Assembly (NCBI GenBank): GCA_964554385.1 | Contig: CAZKOM010000035.1 | Coordinates: 1 to 21,277 of the forward strand | Direction: 5' to 3' | Length of the DNA: 21,277 bases | Origin: JAGKXC01 sp964554385 | GTDB lineage: Bacteria > Bacteroidota > Bacteroidia > NS11-12g > UBA955 | Shown: positions 7,217-15,113 of the stretch, piece after piece | How the letters are laid out: each line of letters opens with the position of its first letter | How positions within the stretch are numbered: position 1 is the stretch's first letter | Notes under the pieces: model-generated | What the model saw: the letters and a program-made list of their open reading frames with translations, nothing else | Told to the model about the DNA's origin: nothing | The model's database searches: none | Translations under genes and position numbers: made by a program

Positions 7217-9667
7217 TTATTCCGCCAATTGCAACATTGCCGCGATTCGATCTTCTAGTTTTTCGTTACTTAGTTGTTCTCGCAATCGATCCACTAGCAA
7301 AGAAAAACAAAAAGGGGTTGGTTTTTTAATATCCATTACTTTTACCTCTTTTGCTGCAATTCGTTTGAATGCTGTAATGATTCTATTATAATCCAACTGC
7401 AGTTGAAAAACCTCATCTTTCGCCTGTTGTAAAAGCAAATTATCAGAATCATACTCAGTAAACACCTCGTAGAATAGTTTTGCCGATGCATGTAAATGTT
7501 TGCTTTTAATTTGTTTCGATGGTGTACCCCTGTTTAACAACCCGGATATAATTGCTATTTCAGAAAATCTCCTACTACACATTTCCGAGAAGTTAGCACA
7601 ATCAATTAAATCCTGTTCAATGTCTTCAATATTTAGTAGGTCTAATTCTAGAGCTAACTCTATTGGGATTTCATTAGCAGAAAGCAGTTCAAACCCATAA
7701 TCATTCATGGCAATACTAAAACTGGCTTGTTCAATTTTCGATAATCGATAGGCAAACAGCATGGCCATTCCTTCATTTACCATTCTGCCCTCAAAGGGGT
7801 AAACAAATAGATGATATCCATCTCGTGAAGTAAATTTCTCAATAAGTAATTCATCCGGTGACGGTAATAAACTACGTTTGTTTTGTGTATCTGCCAAAGG
7901 CATCAAAACAGCGGTTTCGCTATTTAACTTATTTTCAGCTTCGGTATGAAAATTCTCTCCTAATTCGTAAACCGTTTGTCTAATTAAATGAGACATTTCG
8001 GAACTTAAACTCATTCTTCCCCCCATCCAACTAGGAACTATTGCCGATTTGCTTTCGGACTTTCTAACTAGGGCTGTATTTCCTTCTAATTTAACAAATG
8101 ACCAAACTCTACCAGCGAACACAAAAACATCACCTTCTTTCAATTTAGAAATAAAGTATTCTTCAATGGTACCTAAAACACTTTTTCCTAACTGCTTCAC
8201 CCAAATGCTTGAATCTGAAACAATGGTTCCAATTGACATTCTATGCAACATGGCAATTCTTCGAGATTGAACAATATAATTTCCAGTTGTTGAATCCAAA
8301 ACCAATTTTTTAAACTCATCATAGGAAGCCAAAACCTGCATATTCCCTGTTAAATAAGATATTGCCCATTGAAAATTTTCTTGGCTAATATTTCTATAAG
8401 CATACGTTTTCCGGACTAATTGAAAAGTATTTTCTGAATTAAACCCATCAGAAACAGCTAGGGTAGTAAGAAACTGAAGTAACACATCTAAAGGTTTTTC
8501 AACTGGATTTCTCTTTTCAACGAATTCCTGATCCAAGGCCTTACCCAAGGCAATAGCATCTATAATCTCTAGGCTATTGGTGGGTAAGAAATATACTTTA
8601 CTTGGTTTGTTGGGTTCGTGTCCCGATCTTCCTGCGCGTTGCAAAAACCTAGCTACACTTTTAGGGCTTCCTATTTGAATAACGGTATCTACCGGTCTAA
8701 AATCGACCCCTAAATCTAAACTACTGGTACATACAACAGCTTTTAATTGCTCGTTATGCAATGCATATTCTACCCAATGTCTAACTTCTGGATCTAATGA
8801 ACCGTGATGAATTGCCATTCTTCCCGCTAATTCGGGGCTTTGATCTAATAAATTTTGATACCAAATTTCACTTTGTGCTCTGGTATTTGTAAAAATCAAG
8901 GTTGTAGTAGACCGATTAATTACTGGTATAATTTTAGGTAATAACGATAATCCTATATGGCCACTCCATGGAAATCGCTCAATCTCATCGGGTAAAATCG
9001 TAACAAATTCTATTTCTTTCGGCTTCTCGTGTCTAATCAGTACGGGTGAGGTGTTGTATAATTCTTGAGGGATTAATACTTGTAGGGATTGGCTCAAATT
9101 ACCTATAGTAGCCGATATCCCCCAACACTTCATTGAAGGTTGTAATGATTTAAATACTGCTAAAGCCAACTCCACTTGCACGCCACGTTTTGAACCCATT
9201 AATTCATGCCATTCATCCACCACTACCAATTCTAAATTTTTAAAATAATCCCCATACCGTTTAGAACTCAGAAGTAAATGAACAGTTTCTGGGGTTGTGA
9301 CCAAACACGAAGGCGGTTTATCCTTAATTTGCTTTCTGGATTTTACATCCGTATCGCCGGTTCTAACCTTAACGGTAAAACCAGGGTCAATGCTCACAGC
9401 GGCAGCCTCAATAGCAGAAGCAATATCGTTACTTAATGCTTTTAATGGCGTAATCCATAACATAAACAATCCCTTGTTGGATCGTTTTTTCAAGTATGCG
9501 TCGATTATTGCAGGTAAGGCTATTGAATACGTTTTTCCACTGCCCGTTGGAGCGTTGATTATACCGTTATTATTTTGAAAATAAGCTTGAGCGGTTTCAC
9601 GTTGAAACTCAGCCGCAGTCCATCCTTTCGATGCAAACCAATTGTTATATATAGCCTTCCATTGCAT
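7217..9667 (-). CDS. Lhr-type DEXH helicase, ligase-associated subfamily
   Basis: An 816-residue superfamily 2 helicase. Visible motifs: Walker A APTGSGKT (39-46), TPETVHLLL (125-133), DEWH box (151-154), SATIGN (185-190), HHGSLD (287-292), TSSLDLGVD (314-322) and motif VI QRAGRSGH (343-350). The remaining roughly 460 residues form the Lhr-type winged-helix and C-terminal region. DEWH, the QRAGRSGH context and the length fit the subfamily usually called ligase-associated DNA damage response DEXH box helicase. In many bacteria that gene sits with an ATP-dependent DNA ligase, an exonuclease and a metallophosphoesterase. None of these is here: upstream is ricT (49 bp, same strand) and downstream a convergent gene. 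The role is probably ATP-driven 3'-5' unwinding in DNA repair, by family. ATG start at 9667; no good promoter match in the gap, so it may be read from ricT. Confidence 0.9.
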   Translation of the reverse strand: MQWKAIYNNWFASKGWTAAEFQRETAQAYFQNNNGIINAPTGSGKTYSIALPAIIDAYLKKRSNKGLFMLWITPLKALSNDIASAIEAAAVSIDPGFTVKVRTGDTDVKSRKQIKDKPPSCLVTTPETVHLLLSSKRYGDYFKNLELVVVDEWHELMGSKRGVQVELALAVFKSLQPSMKCWGISATIGNLSQSLQVLIPQELYNTSPVLIRHEKPKEIEFVTILPDEIERFPWSGHIGLSLLPKIIPVINRSTTTLIFTNTRAQSEIWYQNLLDQSPELAGRMAIHHGSLDPEVRHWVEYALHNEQLKAVVCTSSLDLGVDFRPVDTVIQIGSPKSVARFLQRAGRSGHEPNKPSKVYFLPTNSLEIIDAIALGKALDQEFVEKRNPVEKPLDVLLQFLTTLAVSDGFNSENTFQLVRKTYAYRNISQENFQWAISYLTGNMQVLASYDEFKKLVLDSTTGNYIVQSRRIAMLHRMSIGTIVSDSSIWVKQLGKSVLGTIEEYFISKLKEGDVFVFAGRVWSFVKLEGNTALVRKSESKSAIVPSWMGGRMSLSSEMSHLIRQTVYELGENFHTEAENKLNSETAVLMPLADTQNKRSLLPSPDELLIEKFTSRDGYHLFVYPFEGRMVNEGMAMLFAYRLSKIEQASFSIAMNDYGFELLSANEIPIELALELDLLNIEDIEQDLIDCANFSEMCSRRFSEIAIISGLLNRGTPSKQIKSKHLHASAKLFYEVFTEYDSDNLLLQQAKDEVFQLQLDYNRIITAFKRIAAKEVKVMDIKKPTPFCFSLLVDRLREQLSNEKLEDRIAAMLQLAE

Positions 9668-9716
9668 CGATTATCGTACGATGTTTGAAAGGAACATATC
9701 AATCAATTATTTAGTT

Positions 9717-11252
9717 TTACTCTTTATTCTCGGGTGGCGTTGCATTATTTCCACCGTCACTACCGCCTCTGTTCGGGTTGTTTCTGAAGTTACCTGAACG
9801 ATTGGGGTTGGGTTTTGGCCTATGATTCTGAGATGAATTCGATTGCGCTGAATCGCGTTGCTGCGTATTTGGTCTGTTTCGATCTACTGGGCGCGGCGAA
9901 TTATTTCGATCTCTATTCTCCGGATTTGGCCTTCTATTATCATTATTTTCCGGATTTCTTGGCCGATTTTCTCGATTAGTTCTTTCGCCTTGATTATTAG
10001 GTCGATCTCCTTGATGTGGCCTATCTCCTGGTCTATTCTCTCTCCGATTATCGCGATTTTGTTTAAAATCTCTGCGGTTATCGTTACGATTATTTCTTTG
10101 ATTCTTTTGACCTCCATTTCCTAATCGATCAGTTCGAAACTCATCGTCACGTTTTAATAACTCATCGTTTCCAATAAAATCCACGGAATCTTCAACTACG
10201 GGCTTACCTACATTTTCTAACACAGCACTAGCAGGAGCAAGATCTTGTAACGGTGCTACCTTTACCCCTTGCTTATTTTCTTCCATGCAAGAATTGACTT
10301 TATCTACTTCCAAGGCAACCCAAGTTTGACTGTCTTCATATGAAAACCATATTAAACGTTTAAGAATGTCTGTTTTCCGAGCATAGGCTACCCCATTAGT
10401 AGTTTCAATCTTCACCACTTTGGCTTTTGGAAACGTATCAATTGCTTCTACATATTGGTCTAATTCGTAATTCAAACAGCACTTCAAACGTCCGCACTGT
10501 CCAGACAATTTTTCCATGTTAATGCTTAAATTCTGTACACGAGCGGCTCCAGTGTTTACTTGTTTATAATCTGTTAACCAAGTACTGCAACACAACTCTC
10601 TACCGCAAACCCCTGTTCCACCTAATCTAGAAGCCTCTTCCCGATAACTAATGTGCCGCATTTCAATTTTAACTTTGAATTCATCGGCATACTTTCTAAT
10701 CAATTCTCGAAAATCTACTCGGCTTTCGGCGGTGTAAAAGAAAATTACTTTTCTACCATCACCTTGCATTTCGATATCCGATATTTTCATTTGAAGATTC
10801 AAAGAAAACGCAATGGTTCTTGCTCTTTCAAGCGTAGCATTTTCCCGAGCTTTCGATTCATGGTATTTTTCCATATCCTTTTCGGTAGCCACTCGTTGAA
10901 TACCCCTCATCTCCTCTGAGTCTTCCCGAACCCGATACTTTTTTAATTGTAATCGAACTATTTCGCCCGTTGCAGATACTGTACCGATATCAAAACCAAT
11001 ACTACTATCAACAACTACATAATCTCCGGTGTACAAATCCAAACCGTTAACGTTTCTAAAAAACTCTTTTCTGCTACCTTTAAATCGGACCTCCACGATA
11101 TTAAATCGTTGATATCCATAGGGTAACTCCATGTCTTTAAACCAATCGTATACGTTAAGTGCATTGCAACCTGTGGTACCACAAGTACCGTTGCTTTTGC
11201 AACCTTTTGGCGAACATCCACCTCCATTAGTTCCACAAGAAGAACAAGCCAT
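9717..11252 (-). CDS. ricT: RicT/PSP1-domain protein with basic disordered tail
   Basis: A 511-residue protein. The core (about 50-290) is the PSP1 C-terminal/RicT domain, marked by CGRELCC (216-222) and CGRLKCC (253-259). In Bacillus subtilis RicT (YaaT) acts with RicA and RicF, binds Fe-S clusters and influences RNase Y and mRNA maturation; the role in Bacteroidota is less clear. The N-terminus is Cys- and Gly-rich, with seven Cys in the first 29 residues (CSSC, C13, C18, C24, C29), suggesting an added metal site. The C-terminal roughly 140 residues are low complexity, rich in Arg, Asn, Asp, Pro and Gly, likely disordered and nucleic-acid binding. ATG start at 11252. It has its own candidate promoter at 11278-11271 and precedes the helicase gene. 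In flavobacteria this gene often lies beside gldH; I see no gldH here. Confidence 0.93.
   Translation of the reverse strand: MACSSCGTNGGGCSPKGCKSNGTCGTTGCNALNVYDWFKDMELPYGYQRFNIVEVRFKGSRKEFFRNVNGLDLYTGDYVVVDSSIGFDIGTVSATGEIVRLQLKKYRVREDSEEMRGIQRVATEKDMEKYHESKARENATLERARTIAFSLNLQMKISDIEMQGDGRKVIFFYTAESRVDFRELIRKYADEFKVKIEMRHISYREEASRLGGTGVCGRELCCSTWLTDYKQVNTGAARVQNLSINMEKLSGQCGRLKCCLNYELDQYVEAIDTFPKAKVVKIETTNGVAYARKTDILKRLIWFSYEDSQTWVALEVDKVNSCMEENKQGVKVAPLQDLAPASAVLENVGKPVVEDSVDFIGNDELLKRDDEFRTDRLGNGGQKNQRNNRNDNRRDFKQNRDNRRENRPGDRPHQGDRPNNQGERTNRENRPRNPENNDNRRPNPENRDRNNSPRPVDRNRPNTQQRDSAQSNSSQNHRPKPNPNRSGNFRNNPNRGGSDGGNNATPPENKE
9720..10139 (-). repeat. Low-complexity Arg/Asn/Pro-rich coding segment of ricT
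   Basis: Codes residues 372 to 511 of RicT. Imperfect short units such as NRRDN, DNRREN, GDRP, NRENRP and NPENRD recur, giving a degenerate direct repeat in the DNA. The reduced codon set also leaves long open frames in other readings of the same DNA (9858-10124 plus, 9884-10117 minus), which I treat as artefacts. Confidence 0.7.
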
Positions 11253-11270
11253 AATTTTAATCTTAATCTA

Positions 11271-11278
11271 CAAAGTTA
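11271..11278 (-). promoter_or_regulatory. -7 promoter element of ricT (TAACTTTG)
   Basis: On the minus strand this reads TAACTTTG, an exact TAnnTTTG match 18 bp before the ricT ATG and identical to the element before carB. No clear TTG was found at the expected -33 distance, which falls inside the 3' end of gtrA. It suggests ricT is transcribed separately from the operon upstream. Confidence 0.45.
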
Positions 11279-11296
11279 CGTTACCGAGACTGGTTT

Positions 11297-11806
11297 TTAG
11301 GCCACTTCTTCAGATTTTACGAAAACCCACAATTTCTGTCCAATAAAATTGATTACCATTCCAACTAACGTGGCACAAAAGAATGCTAAAAACTTATCGG
11401 ACTTTATAGCAAACAATTCGTAATCAATCATTTGTGTTCCATTCTCTAGATATTTTACCGAAACAAATTTCCAATAGTTATCGGGAAGTTTTTGTAAAAC
11501 AAAATAGTTTACACCAATATTAATCAATGCACTTACCGAGTACAACATTGCAAATTTCATTCGAACACTAGAGAATGAAAAGGAACTAACAGAATAATCC
11601 GATTTCTCTTTGTTTTGCCATGTCCAAGACTTATTCAACTTATAGTTAAAAATTGTTGCTAAGATCATGGCTAGGGCTTTGGAAACATTGATATCTAGTC
11701 CGGCCCACTCCGTTAACAAATAATACGTTGAAAAATCGATTAGAAAAGAAACACCCCCTACAAAAGCGAATTTGGAAATAGCTAAAAATGTTTTTGCGCT
11801 TAACAT
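11297..11806 (-). CDS. GtrA-family membrane protein
   Basis: A 169-residue protein of the GtrA/DPMS3 family, small four-helix membrane proteins that help move or present lipid-linked sugars for cell-surface glycosylation. The pattern fits: helix 1 at about 12-32, helix 2 at about 40-56 ending in NYKLNKSWTW (54-63), helix 3 at about 83-105, and helix 4 at about 137-157 ending in NFIGQKLWVF (153-162). The paired N-(x)n-K-x-W-x-F motifs after helices 2 and 4 are the family mark. ATG start at 11806, 10 bp after the ldcA stop, so it is the last gene of the minus-strand operon. No glycosyltransferase partner lies next to it, so the substrate is unknown. Confidence 0.85.
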   Translation of the reverse strand: MLSAKTFLAISKFAFVGGVSFLIDFSTYYLLTEWAGLDINVSKALAMILATIFNYKLNKSWTWQNKEKSDYSVSSFSFSSVRMKFAMLYSVSALINIGVNYFVLQKLPDNYWKFVSVKYLENGTQMIDYELFAIKSDKFLAFFCATLVGMVINFIGQKLWVFVKSEEVA

Positions 11807-11816
11807 GTATGAGGAA

Positions 11817-12731
11817 TTAGAGGTTTTGTATTAAAAATCTCCCATCAAAAGTAATAGAAGTACCTAGAAATACCGAATAATTGGTAGATAAATGTCCTAC
11901 GGAAACCCCAAAAATTACAGGAATTTGATGTTTTGAGGCAATTTTACGAATTATATCTACAGCATTTTCGCCAAAAGGCACTGCATTATCTTTCATTTCA
12001 GACATTCCTCCAACGATGATTGCCTTCGCTGAACTGAACAAATCTGCAGATTCTAAGGATTGCATCATTCGATCCACATGGTATAAATATTCATCTAAAT
12101 CCTCAATAAGCAGTACAGCATTTTCCCACTCAACGCGATAGGGAGTAGATAACAAGGAGTAGATTAAGCTGAGATTCCCACCAACTAAATTGGCTGTAAA
12201 TGGAGCAGAATTGAGCACCTCTAGACCCTTAGTATCGATAAAAACTTTTCCTTCAAAAAGTGCATATTCGAGAGCTTCTCTGGTTTGAATAAAATCCTCT
12301 CTCGCCCATTGAACGGCAACAGGACCGTGCAATGAAATCCAATTATTTGCATTTAACCAAGCATGTAATACGGTAACATCGCTAAATCCAACAAAGAGTT
12401 TTCTTGTCCACTGATTTTCCATTAATGCAGCAATTGTTGTCTCTTGAAACTGCAGCTTTTCTTCTAAAAATTTTATGGTACGAATAGTTCCATACCCTCC
12501 TCTTGCACAAAAAACTGCCGTTGCTGTTGGATGTTGCAAAGCCCATAATAAATCTTGTGCACGTTGCTCATCATTGCCAGCAAATTGATTATCTATTTCA
12601 AAAAGATTAGGCGCAAATTCTATCCGTAATCCGCGGGTTTGAGCCCAATTCACAAATGGCTGTAATTCTGATTGTGTAACAGACCTTGCGGTTGCAATCA
12701 ACAAAATGGTATCCCCAGATTTAATCTTCAT
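11817..12731 (-). CDS. ldcA: LD-carboxypeptidase (peptidase S66)
   Basis: A cytoplasmic serine peptidase that removes the terminal D-Ala from L,D-linked murein tetrapeptides during cell-wall recycling. With the start at 12731 it has 304 residues, as in E. coli LdcA. The S66 triad can be placed: nucleophile Ser117 in GFSD (115-118), Glu210 in LLIED, and His280 in GVSVGH. The conserved ARGGYGTIR loop is at 76-84. An in-frame upstream start at 12767 exists, but it would overlap xseB by 47 bp. I prefer the ATG at 12731, because the protein then begins MKIKSGDTI as is usual. It still overlaps the xseB stop by 11 bp (ATGAAGATTAA), consistent with translational coupling. The related MccF immunity proteins share this fold, but length and context favour the housekeeping enzyme. 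Confidence 0.9.
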   Translation of the reverse strand: MKIKSGDTILLIATARSVTQSELQPFVNWAQTRGLRIEFAPNLFEIDNQFAGNDEQRAQDLLWALQHPTATAVFCARGGYGTIRTIKFLEEKLQFQETTIAALMENQWTRKLFVGFSDVTVLHAWLNANNWISLHGPVAVQWAREDFIQTREALEYALFEGKVFIDTKGLEVLNSAPFTANLVGGNLSLIYSLLSTPYRVEWENAVLLIEDLDEYLYHVDRMMQSLESADLFSSAKAIIVGGMSEMKDNAVPFGENAVDIIRKIASKHQIPVIFGVSVGHLSTNYSVFLGTSITFDGRFLIQNL

Positions 12732-12939
12732 GGATTTTATCATTGCTTTTGTTTCCGTCCCACTCAATCAACCTATTCTCCAAGGTGGTTAATTGCTCAA
12801 GAGAAAAATCTATTAGCTGTTGTGCTTCATTTAATAAAATCTCCACCTCGGATAAGGATACATTTCCCGAATCTATGGATTGCAGTATTTCTTGGATTCT
12901 TTGTTGAGCTTCTTCAAATGTTTTTTCGTTCATTCCCAT
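12721..12939 (-). CDS. xseB: Exodeoxyribonuclease VII small subunit
   Basis: A 72-residue protein made of two helices. It has the XseB pattern: F.EA..RI.EIL..ID.G..SLSE.E.LL.EA..LI....E.L. It partners XseA in exonuclease VII, which degrades single-stranded DNA to oligonucleotides. The ATG at 12939 overlaps the xseA stop in the sequence TGATG, a typical coupling arrangement. An in-frame TTG at 12942 and a second ATG at 12933 are alternatives that change the protein by only one or two residues. The C-terminal tail (EWDGNKSNDKIHED) is acidic and probably flexible. Confidence 0.92.
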   Translation of the reverse strand: MGMNEKTFEEAQQRIQEILQSIDSGNVSLSEVEILLNEAQQLIDFSLEQLTTLENRLIEWDGNKSNDKIHED

Positions 12940-14144
12940 CAATTTTTATTTACTATTTGTGCGTTTACATCACCATCCTTCAGTTGAATTACCACAGCAT
13001 CACCCAGTTGAACCTCACCCACAGAGTCAACGATTTTTCCATCTTTACGCAAAAGTGCATATCCCCTCTGCACTGTTTTAGTAGGATGCAACATTTGTAG
13101 TTTTTGTAGTTGATTGGTTACTTTCTGTTTTTGGGAAACAACCAACCACATTGCTGATTTTGCCACTTGAGAACGATAACTAGCCACTTGATTTCTCTTT
13201 TGAATCATCATTTTTTGGGCAAATTGAAGCAGATTTGTTTTAGCCGATAATAATTCTACCACTACTTTATAATTCCATTCTACCAAATAAGCAGCACATT
13301 TTGTTGGGGTTTTTAACTGAGCAAATGCCAACTCATCTACGATGGAAACATTTCTTTCGTGGCCAATTCCTGTAAATATCGGCAATTTTGAACCTGCTAC
13401 AGCCAACGATAACTCCAATGAATCAAACGGAGAAAAATCAGTTTGAGAACCTCCTCCTCTTACTAATATTATTGCCTGACAATTACTTACACTGTTTGCT
13501 TTAACTATTGCTTTAACCATTTCTGTTGCTGCGTTTTCGCCTTGTACCGGTACTGGAAACAAGGTGATTCTAAATTTTAATCGCCATGGATTGTTCTCCA
13601 ATTCGTGCACGAAGTCTCGGTAGCCGTCACTATTTGGCGCAGCAATTAAGGCAATGTTGTTATACACTGATAATTTGGGAATACACTGATTGGCTGAAAC
13701 ATATCGGTCATCAAGTTTCCAAACCAACTTAGGATATTGCTGCGCTAATGTGTTTAATATCTGTTCACGTTGAAGTGTTAGTTGTCCGATGGTGTAAGCC
13801 GTATCAATATCATGAATTACTAATCGAAACCCATATTTCGGGTTGTAGGAAACGGAAAGTTGAACAACAATCTTTAAGTTATTTTCGAATTTAACTCCGG
13901 TAATTTTCTCAAATTGGGCAATTTTTCCAAAACTAGTTCTCCATAAAGCAGCACCTGCTGATGCTACAACTTCTGAGCCTTGTTTTTCAATTAAATTAAG
14001 AAAAGCATAGTATCTATCCCGATATACTTTAACGTCGGAGGTTTCGGCAATAACCCAAAATCGGCGTTCACCAAACACCTGATAAACCGAGTCTTCCACC
14101 ACACCTAAAAAGGCGGATAAAGGAATGGCGGAAGCTTGATGCAC
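12939..14144 (-). CDS. xseA: Exodeoxyribonuclease VII large subunit
   Basis: Catalytic subunit of exonuclease VII, 401 residues (E. coli 456). An N-terminal OB-fold spans about 1-110. The catalytic core shows RGGGSQTDF (229-237), GIGHE (259-263), an Asp in SIVDELA (270) and KTPT (278-281), all family hallmarks. A shortened helical coiled-coil follows at about 290-350, then a C-terminal segment with RGYALL. The first usable start is GTG at 14144, one base after the TAA of the upstream lipoprotein gene; no ATG lies near the N-terminus. The tight spacing suggests coupled translation from the lipoprotein gene. It shares a stop/start overlap with xseB downstream. Confidence 0.95.
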   Translation of the reverse strand: MHQASAIPLSAFLGVVEDSVYQVFGERRFWVIAETSDVKVYRDRYYAFLNLIEKQGSEVVASAGAALWRTSFGKIAQFEKITGVKFENNLKIVVQLSVSYNPKYGFRLVIHDIDTAYTIGQLTLQREQILNTLAQQYPKLVWKLDDRYVSANQCIPKLSVYNNIALIAAPNSDGYRDFVHELENNPWRLKFRITLFPVPVQGENAATEMVKAIVKANSVSNCQAIILVRGGGSQTDFSPFDSLELSLAVAGSKLPIFTGIGHERNVSIVDELAFAQLKTPTKCAAYLVEWNYKVVVELLSAKTNLLQFAQKMMIQKRNQVASYRSQVAKSAMWLVVSQKQKVTNQLQKLQMLHPTKTVQRGYALLRKDGKIVDSVGEVQLGDAVVIQLKDGDVNAQIVNKN

Positions 14145-14145
14145 G

Positions 14146-14787
14146 TTATTTCTTTTTAACCAACAGACTTGTTTGGGTGATAGTAGTAGTCATTTCTGCA
14201 TTTCTACTATCGGAATAATATTCAAACATAGGAAAATCGGTTGGATGTCCTTGTTTTTCTAATTCAGCTAAATATTTCTCCCAGTGTTTAGTAGACTCTC
14301 CTGGAGCAGCATTCACCGTGGCTTTAAAGTAATCACCTGCCGGAAATTCTAAAAAATCATATCCCGGGATCGGCTTTTTTACTTTTACCGGTATTCCTAA
14401 AAACAATTTGGCCTTTTTTGAATTGGGCTTTTCTTTGGTATAAACAACCATTAACGTTCCGCTTAAAATAAGCTGTCTTTTCATTATCTGACCCATCATT
14501 TCGGGAACTACGCGATTAATTGTGTTTTTAATATCCGAAATAGGTGCATCTATATGTTTTCCAAAAACACGCATTTCATTTCTATACATTTCCTTTACCA
14601 TCAAACCTTCATTGGTTAAAACCACATCGTTTCCCGTTTCAACGGGCACTTTGGAAATCGTGGTAGTGTCTTTTTTTACATTAACTCCAGCGTTATTTGT
14701 GTTGGATGCGTTTTTTTCATTGTTCGAACAACCACTAATACTTAGAGCAAAAACTGCAATTACAGAAAGAAAGAAACTCTTATGCAT
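14146..14787 (-). CDS. Lipoprotein with possible GyrI-like (effector-binding) domain
   Basis: 213 residues from the ATG at 14787. A short signal peptide ends in the lipobox ISGC (Cys20), so it is probably a lipid-anchored envelope protein. A Ser/Asn/Lys-rich spacer follows. Residues from about 55 to 210 weakly resemble the GyrI-like/AraC effector-binding fold (also in SOUL proteins): FLGIPVKV, a YDFLEFPAGDYFKATV strand, W169..YL, then PMFEYY and a final TTTITQTSLLV strand. That domain call is tentative. The open frame continues upstream to 15015, but that part runs antisense to purS, and the lipoprotein signal fixes the start at 14787. It is the first gene of the lipoprotein-xseA-xseB-ldcA-gtrA run. 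A ligand and function cannot be given. Confidence 0.8.
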   Translation of the reverse strand: MHKSFFLSVIAVFALSISGCSNNEKNASNTNNAGVNVKKDTTTISKVPVETGNDVVLTNEGLMVKEMYRNEMRVFGKHIDAPISDIKNTINRVVPEMMGQIMKRQLILSGTLMVVYTKEKPNSKKAKLFLGIPVKVKKPIPGYDFLEFPAGDYFKATVNAAPGESTKHWEKYLAELEKQGHPTDFPMFEYYSDSRNAEMTTTITQTSLLVKKK

Positions 14788-14848
14788 ATTGAATAGCAAA
14801 TTAAGCAAATTTGTGTTGTTAACCTCTAATTTATCGGCAATTTTGATG

Positions 14849-14856
14849 TAGGTTTG
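14849..14856 (+). promoter_or_regulatory. Candidate -7 element before purS (TAGGTTTG)
   Basis: An exact TAnnTTTG match ending 4 bp before the purS ATG. If used, transcription would begin at or next to the start codon, giving a leaderless or almost leaderless message. No TTG sits at the usual -33 distance, so support is moderate at best. Confidence 0.35.
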
Positions 14857-14860
14857 TATC

Positions 14861-15112
14861 ATGAAATTTCTTGCCGAAATTGAAATACTTCCGTTAAAAG
14901 GATTATTAGACCCGCAAGGTAAAGCCGTAGAAAGTGGGCTACCAAGAATTGGCATTGAGCACGCCACGAATGTTCGTGTTGGTAAATTTATCACCATGGA
15001 ATTAGAGACTGACAATGAAACGTCGGCTCACGAAATGGCTGAAAAAGCGTGTAAATCGTTATTAGCCAATCTCATCATGGAAGGCTATAACATTCGAATT
15101 ACAACCCTTTAG
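14861..15112 (+). CDS. purS: Phosphoribosylformylglycinamidine synthase subunit PurS
   Basis: An 83-residue protein with the PurS pattern: a first strand MKFLAEIEILPL, LLDPQGKAV at about 15-23, then VRVGKFITMEL and CKSLLANLIMEGYNI near the end. PurS is the small structural subunit that links PurL and PurQ in the multi-subunit FGAM synthase of purine synthesis. Its presence suggests this genome uses the split PurS/PurL/PurQ enzyme instead of, or in addition to, the long single-chain PurL; purL and purQ are not in the window. It starts with ATG at 14861 and is divergent from the lipoprotein gene. The next gene starts 1 bp after its stop, so it leads a four-gene run. Confidence 0.93.
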   Translation: MKFLAEIEILPLKGLLDPQGKAVESGLPRIGIEHATNVRVGKFITMELETDNETSAHEMAEKACKSLLANLIMEGYNIRITTL

Positions 15113-15113
15113 T

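Noticed and set aside
9858..10124. Open frames on both strands within the ricT tail (also 9884-10117 minus), Ile-rich
   Set aside because: They are by-products of the low-complexity Arg/Asn codons of ricT in other frames.
12672..13100. Plus-strand 142-residue frame across xseB and xseA
   Set aside because: Antisense to two well-supported genes, with no recognisable protein features.
14788..15015. 76-residue upstream extension of the lipoprotein frame
   Set aside because: It is antisense to purS, and the signal peptide with lipobox begins at 14787.
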